From NCBI GenBank assembly GCA_016214855.1, contig JACRMT010000012.1, positions 62,001 to 126,000 of the forward strand: a stretch of 64,000 nt of DNA, read 5' to 3'. Of the stretch, positions 56,337 through 64,000 are shown in pieces (the stretch's first letter is position 1; the number at the start of each line of letters is the position of its first letter). The translations under genes and the position numbers were made by a program. The stretch is from Nitrospirota bacterium (GTDB lineage Bacteria > Nitrospirota > Thermodesulfovibrionia > Thermodesulfovibrionales > UBA6898). Below the pieces are notes generated by a model. That model was not told where the DNA came from. It was given only the letters and a program-made list of their open reading frames with translations, and searched no databases.

Positions 56337-57554
56337 TCAGAAAATGACCTGCAAGACCTCGTCGATCTTTTTCAGCGTTCTGATAATGCCTGCGGACTGA
56401 ACAGCGGACAGTGACGATATATCGATCTTCTTCAAGATCCCCCGCATAGCATCAAAAGCGGGCTTCACGCTCATGTCATTGTCCATGCAGGTGACAAAAG
56501 CATCTCCAAGATCACTGGAGATCTGCGACTTCTCAGGTCTAACAGAACCGGCCTTCCTCCTGATCAACTTCACGCACTCCCTGAAATCCCTCAGCCTATG
56601 CGCTGCTGCTTCCATGGCCTTATCAGAATAATTGAGCTTCTTCCGGTAGTGGCTGTACATCAGGAAGAAGCGGATCTCCTGTGCAGAATATCCCTTCTTG
56701 ATCAGCATATCCGTGTACAGGATATTGCCCTTGGATTTGGACATCTTCTGGTTGTTCACGAAAAGATGCGCACCATGCATCCAGAACTGCGACATGGGAT
56801 ATGGCTTGATCGCTTCCAGGATCGCAAGGGAATAGTCATGATGGCGGTAGAGATTATCGATGCCGCCGCAGAAGGCAGAGAGCGTTCCTCTGAAATGACG
56901 CAGCACCATGCTGGGGTCCTGCACGTTCCATGACGGCCTGCCCTCGCCCAGTTCAGTATTCCAGCAGGCCTTTTCGCTGATCTCGCAGCCGTGCCAGAGG
57001 ATGAAATCGCCGTAATTCCACTGTATGCCGGGATAGGTATCTTTATGGAACCTTCTCCTTTTCTTCGGCCATTTCGACATATCCAGCCCGAAAAGCTTGC
57101 CGAATCCGCGCACCTTGAGTGGATCAAAATAGATATTGCCGCCATGATTGTACGCGATCTTTTTCTCGATCAGCTTCTTTATGATCCCGACCGACTCATC
57201 CACGCATTCTGATGCACGGGGCATATAATGAGGCACCTTCATTTTGAGCAGTTTCAGCTCTTTAATGAATTGGGAGATATTGCGGTCAGTAAGCTTTTTT
57301 ACCGAGGTCTTATGCTTTTCCGCCTCTTTGATCGCCTTGTCCTCGATGTCAGTGACCGCCATGCCGCGCTCCACCGCGAACCCGGAATATTCGAGGTACC
57401 GGACAAGGATATCTTCGAACAGAAAGGTCCTGAAATTGCCGATATGAGCGCGCTGGTACACCGAGGGGCCGCAGGTGAAGATCGCAGCGCGTTTATTGCC
57501 CGCAGTCCTGAATGGTTCAACTTTTCTGCCAAAGGTATTGAATAATCTCAACAT
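56337..57554 (-). CDS. divergent cysteinyl-tRNA synthetase-like protein
   Basis: The class I synthetase catalytic core is complete: TCGPSVYQRAHIGNFRTF (HIGH-type) and KMSKSKGNI. Against CysRS, two of four zinc ligands are lost: the Cys of the WxxECS motif is Asp (RPSWNVQDPSMV) and the Glu of HHENE is Ser (RHHDYS). The first Cys and the His remain. The protein (405 aa) is shorter than CysRS (about 460) and lacks the anticodon-binding end. It is probably a paralogue with another acceptor, like MshC, and not the housekeeping enzyme. Confidence 0.75.
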   Translation of the reverse strand: MLRLFNTFGRKVEPFRTAGNKRAAIFTCGPSVYQRAHIGNFRTFLFEDILVRYLEYSGFAVERGMAVTDIEDKAIKEAEKHKTSVKKLTDRNISQFIKELKLLKMKVPHYMPRASECVDESVGIIKKLIEKKIAYNHGGNIYFDPLKVRGFGKLFGLDMSKWPKKRRRFHKDTYPGIQWNYGDFILWHGCEISEKACWNTELGEGRPSWNVQDPSMVLRHFRGTLSAFCGGIDNLYRHHDYSLAILEAIKPYPMSQFWMHGAHLFVNNQKMSKSKGNILYTDMLIKKGYSAQEIRFFLMYSHYRKKLNYSDKAMEAAAHRLRDFRECVKLIRRKAGSVRPEKSQISSDLGDAFVTCMDNDMSVKPAFDAMRGILKKIDISSLSAVQSAGIIRTLKKIDEVLQVIF

Positions 57555-57792
57555 GATCAGTTCCTCTCATAATTCTATCCCATTTTATCGTTTCAAACCA
57601 TAATCAGCGACAGGCAGAAATGCCGGAAAAGGACTGCCTGCAACACCTTATGCCCTAAACCCTACCAGCCAACCTGTCTTCTGAATGGCTGAAATGGCAA
57701 CAACTACGTTTACGTGATATTCAGTTAATCATGTTGTCATTGCAGACCTTTTACGGTGTTTCTGGCTGTTGCAATACAACGTAAAGATATAT

Positions 57793-59163
57793 CTACTCAA
57801 CCTTCAGATGCTTCCACGTTCCTTTATGGAACCGCGCTGACATTAGTATGCCCTGTATACACATCGATATGACCATCGCCATCCAGACGCCCGTGGCGCC
57901 GTAATTCATTACAAGCGCGAAAAACCATGCGAGAGGCAGCCTGATAAGCCACATGCTGATGCCGATCACTTTCAGAGTGCCCCTCGTGTCTCCTGCTCCC
58001 TGGAGAGCACCGCCAAGGATCGCGCTCATGGCCATAAAGGGCTCTGAGAGCATATTGAACTGGAGATACCGCGTTGTCTCTTCAAGCACGTCCTGGTTCC
58101 GTGCAAGAAGAGACGCAAAATACCGGGCATTCAAAAAGAAAACAACAGCCATGGCACTCATAAAGAACGCACCCGAAAGCGCGATCTTCCATCCGGCCTT
58201 TTCAGCACGTTCAGGAGAGCCTGCTCCGAGGTTCTGGCCGATAAGCACTGAAGCCGCCATATTCAGGGCAAAAGCAGGGAGATAGATGATACCCTCGATC
58301 CTGAGGCCATTCGATATGGATGCAAGCGCAGTAATGCTGGTATCGCCAAGCCTGCCGAGTATGTTGTACAGGACGATGCTGCCGGCGTTCCAGGTGATCT
58401 GGAGCATTGCCGCAGGCCAGCCAATACGCAGGATCTTGCCAACGGTCTCCCCCGAGATCCTCCAGGGTTCAGCAAAGAGCTTCCTCCATCTGCTGAAGCC
58501 GAGAAAAAGAAGGTTCATCAGCATGCCGATCATCAGCGAGATTGCTGTGGCGGTTGCGATGCCTCTATATCCCAGAGCAGGAAAAGGACCGAGGCCGAAG
58601 ACAAGCCCGAAGACCGTGATCACGTTGACAACGGTCACCAGAGACATGGTCATGAGCGGTTTTTTTACTTCTCCGCTTGCATTAAAGACCGCATTGGAGA
58701 TGATAAGCACATAGTTAGGAGCAAGGGCAATTACAAAGATCCTGAAGAAGTCTCCGGTGATCTCCCTGATCTCTGGCGGAACGCCTGCAAGGGCTATGAT
58801 CTGCCTGTACATGAGGAGTCCGGCAGCTGCAAGGCTGACTGCGCAGACAAGGCTGAAAAGAAGGGACTGCCGCGCAATATGCAGCGCACGCCGAAGATCA
58901 TCGGCTCCGATGGCTCGTGCAACCAGTGCAAGGGTGCCGACACTGACTGCATTGGCAACGATCACCACAAGGAAATAGAGCTGACTTATGAAGCCTACCG
59001 CAGCCTGGACCTGCGGATTGATCAGTCCTGCCACATAGATGTCTGTGAACCCGACAATGAAATTCAGGACCATGATGATCAGCATGGGCCATGAAAGCTG
59101 CCAGATGTTTTTCCAGAGACTTCCTGAAATGATACTTTCGTGCTGCTTCCGGGTCTCCGCCAT
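57793..59163 (-). CDS. MATE-family multidrug/metabolite efflux transporter
   Basis: A 12-helix MATE (NorM/DinF-type) exporter with the repeat motifs PMLIIMVLNFIVGFTDIYVA, the VPPEIREITGDFFRI loop, and the second-half GAGSPERAEKAGWK and GGALQGAGDTRGTLK signatures. It uses Na+ or H+ to expel cationic compounds. The start is at MAETRKQHE (59163); a longer frame would run over the ferredoxin end. The gene follows a 238-nt gap downstream of which the CysRS paralogue begins. Confidence 0.88.
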   Translation of the reverse strand: MAETRKQHESIISGSLWKNIWQLSWPMLIIMVLNFIVGFTDIYVAGLINPQVQAAVGFISQLYFLVVIVANAVSVGTLALVARAIGADDLRRALHIARQSLLFSLVCAVSLAAAGLLMYRQIIALAGVPPEIREITGDFFRIFVIALAPNYVLIISNAVFNASGEVKKPLMTMSLVTVVNVITVFGLVFGLGPFPALGYRGIATATAISLMIGMLMNLLFLGFSRWRKLFAEPWRISGETVGKILRIGWPAAMLQITWNAGSIVLYNILGRLGDTSITALASISNGLRIEGIIYLPAFALNMAASVLIGQNLGAGSPERAEKAGWKIALSGAFFMSAMAVVFFLNARYFASLLARNQDVLEETTRYLQFNMLSEPFMAMSAILGGALQGAGDTRGTLKVIGISMWLIRLPLAWFFALVMNYGATGVWMAMVISMCIQGILMSARFHKGTWKHLKVE

Positions 59164-59233
59164 AGGAATATTGTAGCAGTAAGAAAAGATCAAGAGAAAC
59201 AGGAAAAGAAAAGAAACTATGCGGGTCTTTTGT

Positions 59234-59425
59234 TTATTCTTCCAGACTGATCGCGTCGACCGGACAGTTTTCTTCAGCCGCCTCGCAGCAGCCGGTATAG
59301 TCGCAGGCCTCTTCATCGATCACCTTTGACTTGCCGATCACAGGGTCAACATGGAAAACAGCAGGGCAGATCTCTTCACACCTGCCGCAGCCTATACAGA
59401 CATCTTCATCGACTATAACTCTCAT
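59234..59425 (-). CDS. 4Fe-4S ferredoxin
   Basis: A 63-aa ferredoxin with CIGCGRCEEICP (three Cys plus one) and a later Cys set (CDYTGCC, ENCPVD). The motifs can bind one, perhaps two clusters. It overlaps the upstream DHS-like gene by 4 nt, so the two are coexpressed. Partner unknown. Confidence 0.88.
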   Translation of the reverse strand: MRVIVDEDVCIGCGRCEEICPAVFHVDPVIGKSKVIDEEACDYTGCCEAAEENCPVDAISLEE

Positions 59426-60366
59426 GGCATCTCCTCAATAACAGCAGCGGCCAGCAGCGGGAACATGATCTCATGATGACCGGTAAGGGCAAAATTCTGG
59501 CCGCAGTTCATGGTCGGCCTTTTCAGAACATTCTCTCTTGGCCGGTAGTGCTGAATGAAATCCATATTCACGGTCGTTAACTTCTCTACCCTGTTGCCGA
59601 GATTGCGTGCTACATTCAGGGCCTTCAGAAAGACCTCGGGAAGTATGACCGCAGAGCCGAGGTTGATATAGACACCGCCCTCAAGATCGGCAACAACAGA
59701 GGCAAGAAGCCTGAAATCATCCATGCTCCCCTTGCCGAGAGCAGCGCCATCAGCCTCGGGATGCATATGTATGATGTCCGTTCCTATGGCAATATGAACC
59801 GTTATGGGAATGCCGAGCTCGTAGGCCTGGCAAAATATGCTTTTGTCCCTGAACGTGAATCTTCCTTTGCTGATATATTCACCTGCTGACTTGCCGATGC
59901 CGTATCCCTTCTTCACACCTTTATTGATCGCAAGGTTCAGTCCCCTGCCTGTGTCCTTTGACATGCCGAACGCTCCGGCACAGAGTTCCCGCGCAACATC
60001 CTCCGACGTATGACCTGCCATGGCTATCTCAAAATCATGAATAACACAGGCGCCGTTTGTGGCGATCGCGGTTATGATCCCCTTTTTCATCAGGTCTATG
60101 ATGACCGGCGACAGACCCAGCTTTATTGGATGGGCGCCCATGCCGAGGATAACCGGCCTCCGGTCCTTCTTCGCCTGTACAATGGCAGCGACAACAGATC
60201 TGAAGTCTCGGGCAGCAAAGAAATCAGGAAGCTTTTCGAGGAAGTTCGCAAATGAATCTCCGCGCTCGGACACGCCGGCAAAAGAGCTGACCGACACCTT
60301 GCTCTTCCTCCCGGAGAGTGAATAGGTCTTTACTGATCTGAGCGACAGAGGTTTATACTGTTTCAT
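59422..60366 (-). CDS. deoxyhypusine-synthase-like NAD-fold protein
   Basis: Motifs recall deoxyhypusine synthase: VILGMGAHPIKLGLSPVIID, ITAIATNGACVIHDFEIAMA, LEGGVYINLGSAVILPEV and the histidine-rich LTGHHEIMFPLL. Typical DHS lysine for spermidine transfer is not evident, and bacteria rarely make hypusine, so another substrate is likely. The 314-aa length is near normal. It overlaps the ferredoxin gene, which suggests a redox-linked step. Confidence 0.5.
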   Translation of the reverse strand: MKQYKPLSLRSVKTYSLSGRKSKVSVSSFAGVSERGDSFANFLEKLPDFFAARDFRSVVAAIVQAKKDRRPVILGMGAHPIKLGLSPVIIDLMKKGIITAIATNGACVIHDFEIAMAGHTSEDVARELCAGAFGMSKDTGRGLNLAINKGVKKGYGIGKSAGEYISKGRFTFRDKSIFCQAYELGIPITVHIAIGTDIIHMHPEADGAALGKGSMDDFRLLASVVADLEGGVYINLGSAVILPEVFLKALNVARNLGNRVEKLTTVNMDFIQHYRPRENVLKRPTMNCGQNFALTGHHEIMFPLLAAAVIEEMP

Positions 60367-60426
60367 GGGATAAATTGTAGCATAGAAGGTTCAGGGGTTG
60401 CATACAGCCCTTCTTCAGGCCTTTCA

Positions 60427-60456
60427 TTGCTTTAACAGGTTGTTTTATGGTATAAA
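60427..60456 (+). promoter_or_regulatory. candidate rpsT promoter
   Basis: TTGCTT (60427-60432) and TATAAA (60451-60456) are separated by 18 bp, upstream of the AAGGAGG of rpsT. Confidence 0.4.
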
Positions 60457-60487
60457 ACAGGACTTTTCGATCAAGGAGGACAGCACA

Positions 60488-60775
60488 TTGGCAGCAAAAG
60501 CACCGGTAAAAAGAAACCTTTCAGCAGAGAAGAGGGCACGGCAGGCTGAAGTAAAAAATGCCCGTAACAGAGCAGCAAAAAGCACGATCAAGGGCGCCAC
60601 AAAGGCTGTTGAGACATCGGTCAAGGCAAAAGACAAAGAGGCGGCAGCAAAGACTTTGCTGGCTGCTATCAAGACCATCAGCAGCGCAAAATCAAAAGGT
60701 ATACTCCACAGGAATACCGCTGCACGCAAGATATCCAGACTGACGAAAAAGACTAACGCGCTGGCGAAAGCCTAA
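60488..60775 (+). CDS. rpsT: 30S ribosomal protein S20
   Basis: The basic, Ala/Lys-rich product has the S20 pattern (RNLSAEKRARQAEVKNARNR, GILHRNTAARKISRLTKK). It begins with TTG, preceded by AAGGAGGACAGCACA, giving 95 aa; upstream codons in the same frame lack S20 similarity. S20 binds 16S rRNA during small-subunit assembly. A TTG start for rpsT is known in other bacteria too. Its end overlaps the convergent holA end by 23 nt. Confidence 0.92.
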   Translation: MAAKAPVKRNLSAEKRARQAEVKNARNRAAKSTIKGATKAVETSVKAKDKEAAAKTLLAAIKTISSAKSKGILHRNTAARKISRLTKKTNALAKA

Positions 60776-61655
60776 GCAGTTTGACCAGCAGCAGCTCAAA
60801 AGGATAGAATCCCCCGGTCTTTATGCCCAGGTCTGCACTGTTCAGCAGGCGAAATACTTCATACAGATAGTTCAGCTCCCTGGGGGAATTCTTTTCCCCC
60901 AGCTGCTGAGCATATTGCCAGTTCAATGCCCCCAGCAGTCCATACGGCTCCTCGGTCTCCCTCAGGATGCTGTATATCCTGAATACCTTTTCCTTGTTCC
61001 GGTCGCGGATCGCATTGATAAGGTCAAAGGCGCCAAAGCTCCTCTTCCCTTCTATGATCTCGGCAATGTCGCCCTTTTCTATGTCAGCCTTACCGACAAG
61101 TGTCAGCTTCTCGATCTCTGTCGAAAGCATGCCGAGGTCAGGGCCGATCATCGCAACAAGATATTCAGCGGAATCTCCTGACAGTTTCAGACCCTTCAGT
61201 TTCGCCTTTTCGACGATCCAGGCAGGCATGTCGCTTTCCCTGATATCAACCGTGATCTGCTTGACCCCCGCGAAGCTCTCTTTCGCATCCTTCTTAAGCG
61301 TCCCCTCATACAGGAGCACCAGCACTGAACTCTTTGACGGGCTCTGCAGATAGCCTTCGAGTTTCTTCAGGTCCTTCTTCGCGATCTTCTGGGAATTTTC
61401 GATCACGACAAATTTTCGGCCGGCAAAGAACGGAACCGTATTCAAGACATCGAGGACCTGGTCAAAGGCTGTCTTTTCCTGCTCAGGGGAAAGCATATCA
61501 AAGGACTGAAAATTGAAGTCCAGTTCTTCAGGCGGAACAAGACCCTTAATAAGAGAAGCTGCTTCAGCATGCAGAAACCGACTGGAGGAGTTAATCAGAT
61601 AACATGGCGCTGGAAGAGCTTTCTTTATCTCATCAAGAAGGTTTTTGTAGCTCAT
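60753..61655 (-). CDS. holA: DNA polymerase III delta subunit HolA
   Basis: The delta subunit opens the beta clamp during loading. The sequence has the family layout: helical N-terminal (NLLDEIKKALPAPCYLINSS), LNTVPFFAGRKFVVIENSQK (matching the FxxxR-L-V-V motif), and a helical C-terminus with GALNWQYAQQLGEKN. It lacks Walker motifs, as HolA does. It overlaps lptE by 4 nt and shares that operon. Confidence 0.88.
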   Translation of the reverse strand: MSYKNLLDEIKKALPAPCYLINSSSRFLHAEAASLIKGLVPPEELDFNFQSFDMLSPEQEKTAFDQVLDVLNTVPFFAGRKFVVIENSQKIAKKDLKKLEGYLQSPSKSSVLVLLYEGTLKKDAKESFAGVKQITVDIRESDMPAWIVEKAKLKGLKLSGDSAEYLVAMIGPDLGMLSTEIEKLTLVGKADIEKGDIAEIIEGKRSFGAFDLINAIRDRNKEKVFRIYSILRETEEPYGLLGALNWQYAQQLGEKNSPRELNYLYEVFRLLNSADLGIKTGGFYPFELLLVKLLRLSPAR

Positions 61656-62167
61656 TTGTAAATGAGTGCGCCGACGATCTCCACGGCAATATCTGCAGCT
61701 GCCTTTTCTTCGGCCATGCCACGGGAACCAAGGAGCAGGGTCATGTCCCCCGTACCTGCAGATGAGATAATAAAGGGCGATGTGACCTTTATTATCCCGC
61801 GCACGTTCCCATCATGGTCCTTGTACGTAAAGTCAGCATCAGCAGTGATCCGGTATTCAACGGTTATGTCGTTCTTCTCTGAAAGACTCGACATTTCGAA
61901 CCTGCGGACAATACCGGAAAGGACATTCCCGGCTGAAGGGGTAACGGTGATGCCGTTCCTGGCAAATTCCAGGACAAGCGCCTTATGCAGCTTGTCCTGC
62001 AGCTTCGGCTCATGCGAGAGGTTCTCGATCTTGCCTATCCTGATCTCGGTGAACGGCAGGTCTGCCCTGCGATGAAGAGAATATCCGCAGCCCGCAGTCA
62101 TAAGAACCGCAATGTATGCAAGCCCCAGGAAGACAGATACCGTTGTCAGTCGGCAGTGCGTCATCAT
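61652..62167 (-). CDS. lptE: LPS-assembly lipoprotein LptE
   Basis: A lipoprotein signal (LMTAGCGYSL) opens a 170-aa protein with the LptE pattern GYSLHRRADLPFTEIRIGKI followed by helix LQDKLHKALVLEFARNG. It plugs the LptD barrel in the outer membrane and assists LPS insertion. The position between leuS and holA is the usual one for lptE in Gram-negative bacteria. It overlaps both neighbours by 4 nt. Confidence 0.85.
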   Translation of the reverse strand: MMTHCRLTTVSVFLGLAYIAVLMTAGCGYSLHRRADLPFTEIRIGKIENLSHEPKLQDKLHKALVLEFARNGITVTPSAGNVLSGIVRRFEMSSLSEKNDITVEYRITADADFTYKDHDGNVRGIIKVTSPFIISSAGTGDMTLLLGSRGMAEEKAAADIAVEIVGALIYK

Positions 62168-64000
62168 CTCCCCACAACAATATTTACGAGTCGGCCTTTA
62201 ATTACGATAACCTTTTTTATGTCCTGCCCGCCAATGAACTCAGCGACTTTGCTGTCCTTAAGCGCCCGTTCTTTCAGGTCATTATCAGTCAGCCCGGCAG
62301 GGATCATGAGTTTGCCCCGCAGCTTGCCATTGACCTGGATCACGAGCTCGATCTCCTCATCTTTTGCAATCTCTGCATCCCATACAGGCCAGGGCATTTC
62401 TGATGCGTTTTTGCTGTGATCCAGTTGAGACCAGAGCTCCTCGGCAATATGGGGCGTAAAAGGAGACAGAAGCAGGAGCAGGTTCTCTGCGGCAAACGTA
62501 AGCACCTGCATCTCCTTCCCGTTATCAGGCTCGAAGCCGATCATCTCATTCACCAGTTCCATCATTGCAGCAATGGCGGTATTGAAATGATAGTCTTTTT
62601 CAATATCTGCAGTAACTTTCCTGATCGTCTGGTGCGTCTTCCTGAGAACTGCCCGTGCACTGTCCGAAAGCTCCCCGTTATCTGTGGCTGAAGAAGCAGC
62701 TCTATTCAAGGCATCACGATGCTTCTGGGCCACTGACCAGACCCTGTTCAGGAAGCGATAGGCCCCGTCAACGCCCTTGTCAGACCAGTCGAGATCTCTT
62801 TCGGGCGGAGCGGCAAAAAGGGAGAAAAGTCTCGATGTATCAGAGCCGTAGCGGTTGATAAGATAATCAGGATCGATCACATTGCCCTTTGACTTGGACA
62901 TCTTTGCGCCGTCCTTGATGACCATGCCCTGTGTCAGCAGGTTTATGAACGGCTCGCTCACATTAACTATGCCGAGGTCTCGTAATACGCGGGTAAAGAA
63001 CCGGGAATAGAGAAGATGAAGCACTGCATGCTCAACGCCGCCGACATACTGGTCGACAGGCATCCAGTACTTCAGTAATGGGTGATGAGTGATGGGTGAT
63101 GAGTCTTCCTTAAACTGGTCACGCACTACGGATAACCCATTACGGTCTTTGAGGCAGTAGGCAACAAAATACCAGGAAGAATCCACAAAGGTATCCATGG
63201 TATCTGTTTCGCGGCGGGCCTTGCCCCCGCACTTCGGACAGGTTGTGTGAAGGAACGCATCAGATTCCTGAAGCGGAGAGCCTCCGGTGCCGGTGAATTT
63301 CACATCTTCAGGAAGTATCACAGGCAGGTCCTTCTCAGGCACAGGCACAATGCCGCATCTGTCGCAGTATATAATAGGAATCGGGGTTCCCCAGTACCGC
63401 TGCCGCGATATGCCCCAGTCACGCAGTTTGTAATTAGTAACCTTCTTGCCAAGGCCCTTTTCTTCGAGATGATCAGCGATCTTCTGCTTAGCATCGGCGC
63501 TGTTCAGCCCGCTGAACTGCCCCGACTCAACAAGTATCCCTTCGTCCTCAAATGCTTCCTCTAATGCCGAATGCTGAATACTGAATGCTGAATGCAGTTT
63601 AATGACCTGCCTGATCGGGAGCCCGTATTTCTCCGCAAATTCAAAGTCCCGCTGATCATGGGCAGGGACCGACATAATTGCGCCGGTGCCGTATTCCATT
63701 AAAACAAAATTCGCGATGTACACAGGGATCTTCTCATTGTTCATGGGGTTGATGCAGTATGCTCCCGTGAAGAGGCCGACCTTTTCGTCAACCTTGCCGT
63801 AATGCGCCCTCACCTTCTCAAGTTCTTCCTTATCGGCAACAAGCCTTTCAGCAAGCGGATGTCCGGGAGAAAGGCAGAGAAAGGTCGCGCCAAAAAGCGT
63901 ATCAGGCCTTGTAGTGAATATCCTTATGTTCTGATCGATCCCCTCGACACGGAAATCAACCTCAGCGCCATGGCTCTTGCCGATCCAGTTCTTCTGCATA
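62164..64000 (-). CDS. leuS: leucyl-tRNA synthetase, 5' part outside the window
   Basis: The 612 visible codons cover the editing domain (TTRPDTLFGATFLCLSPGHP, GTGAIMSVPAHDQRDFEFA with the editing Asp), the zinc loop (CPKCGGKARRETD), the active-site lid KMSKSKGNV and the C-terminal anticodon region. LeuRS charges tRNA-Leu. The frame reaches the right edge, so the amino end is missing. Two short repeat elements are read in frame: about codons 148-156 (near 63561-63598) and 318-326 (63073-63105). Confidence 0.93.
   Translation of the reverse strand, partial: MQKNWIGKSHGAEVDFRVEGIDQNIRIFTTRPDTLFGATFLCLSPGHPLAERLVADKEELEKVRAHYGKVDEKVGLFTGAYCINPMNNEKIPVYIANFVLMEYGTGAIMSVPAHDQRDFEFAEKYGLPIRQVIKLHSAFSIQHSALEEAFEDEGILVESGQFSGLNSADAKQKIADHLEEKGLGKKVTNYKLRDWGISRQRYWGTPIPIIYCDRCGIVPVPEKDLPVILPEDVKFTGTGGSPLQESDAFLHTTCPKCGGKARRETDTMDTFVDSSWYFVAYCLKDRNGLSVVRDQFKEDSSPITHHPLLKYWMPVDQYVGGVEHAVLHLLYSRFFTRVLRDLGIVNVSEPFINLLTQGMVIKDGAKMSKSKGNVIDPDYLINRYGSDTSRLFSLFAAPPERDLDWSDKGVDGAYRFLNRVWSVAQKHRDALNRAASSATDNGELSDSARAVLRKTHQTIRKVTADIEKDYHFNTAIAAMMELVNEMIGFEPDNGKEMQVLTFAAENLLLLLSPFTPHIAEELWSQLDHSKNASEMPWPVWDAEIAKDEEIELVIQVNGKLRGKLMIPAGLTDNDLKERALKDSKVAEFIGGQDIKKVIVIKGRLVNIVVGR
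63073..63105. repeat. short tandem TGATGRGTRATGG repeat in leuS
   Basis: A degenerate 7-8-bp run (taatgggtgatgagtgatgggtgatgag) is translated in leuS as a small insertion. Confidence 0.5.
63561..63598. repeat. short tandem GAATGCTGAATACTG repeat in leuS
   Basis: A degenerate run (gccgaatgctgaatactgaatgctgaatgc) is translated as AFSIQHSAL in the LeuRS editing region. Confidence 0.5.

Noticed and set aside
1..64000. tRNA or rRNA genes
   Set aside because: No cloverleaf or rRNA signature was seen on either strand.

Overview
The window is bacterial chromosome from a Gram-negative organism interrupted by one complete Mu-like transposable prophage. The host genes (an LptE lipoprotein gene in a leuS-lptE-holA run facing rpsT, bacterial endonuclease Q, assimilatory APS reductase, a CxxCH cytochrome, many PHP and TPR proteins) fit Nitrospirota or a related deep-branching Gram-negative phylum. 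That placement is inference from gene content, not a measured phylogeny.

Left host arm (1-13634): the end of rsmE, a PHP phosphoesterase, then a long leftward sulfate-assimilation operon (65-aa protein, APS reductase cysH, sulfate-binding protein, UspA-like protein, cysT, cysW, cysA, an unknown 275-aa protein, a cysteine phosphatase). A near-perfect sigma-54 promoter (8676-8691) precedes this operon and a divergent sigma-54 enhancer-binding protein gene lies next to it, so the operon is probably sigma-54 controlled. A monohaem cytochrome, an M28 peptidase and endonuclease Q follow.

Prophage (13635-51803, 38,169 bp): the ends are TG...CA, flanked by a 5-bp target duplication AAGAG, and carry related transposase-site-like palindromes. 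It sits between two convergent host genes. Order: three leftward cargo genes (restriction-type nuclease fold, a secreted protein, a zinc-ribbon membrane protein), a leftward repressor, a divergent early operon (perfect -35 promoter at 15995), MuA-like transposase, MuB-like ATPase, Gam, a dual-specificity phosphatase, HU, HNH, GemA and Mor. Then lysis genes with an outer-membrane barrel, terminase, portal, minor head protein, a protease-scaffold-capsid fusion, three consecutive signal-peptide structural proteins, a siphovirus-type tail with a -1 frameshifted assembly chaperone, and a Dam methylase at the right end, the place Mu uses for mom.

The most notable signals are RNA. Two type II hammerhead ribozymes fill two intercistronic gaps (24659-24711 and 37722-37778). 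The Dam gene has a 158-nt structured leader in which a 12-nt segment is perfectly complementary to the Dam ribosome-binding site and competes with a local hairpin. A third structured element precedes the tail chaperone gene. Together they suggest that this phage tunes late and early cistrons post-transcriptionally.

Right host arm (51804-64000): a trypsin-like/TPR protein, a dienelactone hydrolase and quinone reductase pair, an HNH nuclease, a HigBA/RelE-type toxin-antitoxin pair, a divergent cysteinyl-tRNA synthetase paralogue lacking zinc ligands, a MATE exporter, a ferredoxin overlapping a deoxyhypusine-synthase-like gene, rpsT, and holA-lptE-leuS. Small repeat elements have inserted in frame into both host (leuS) and prophage genes.
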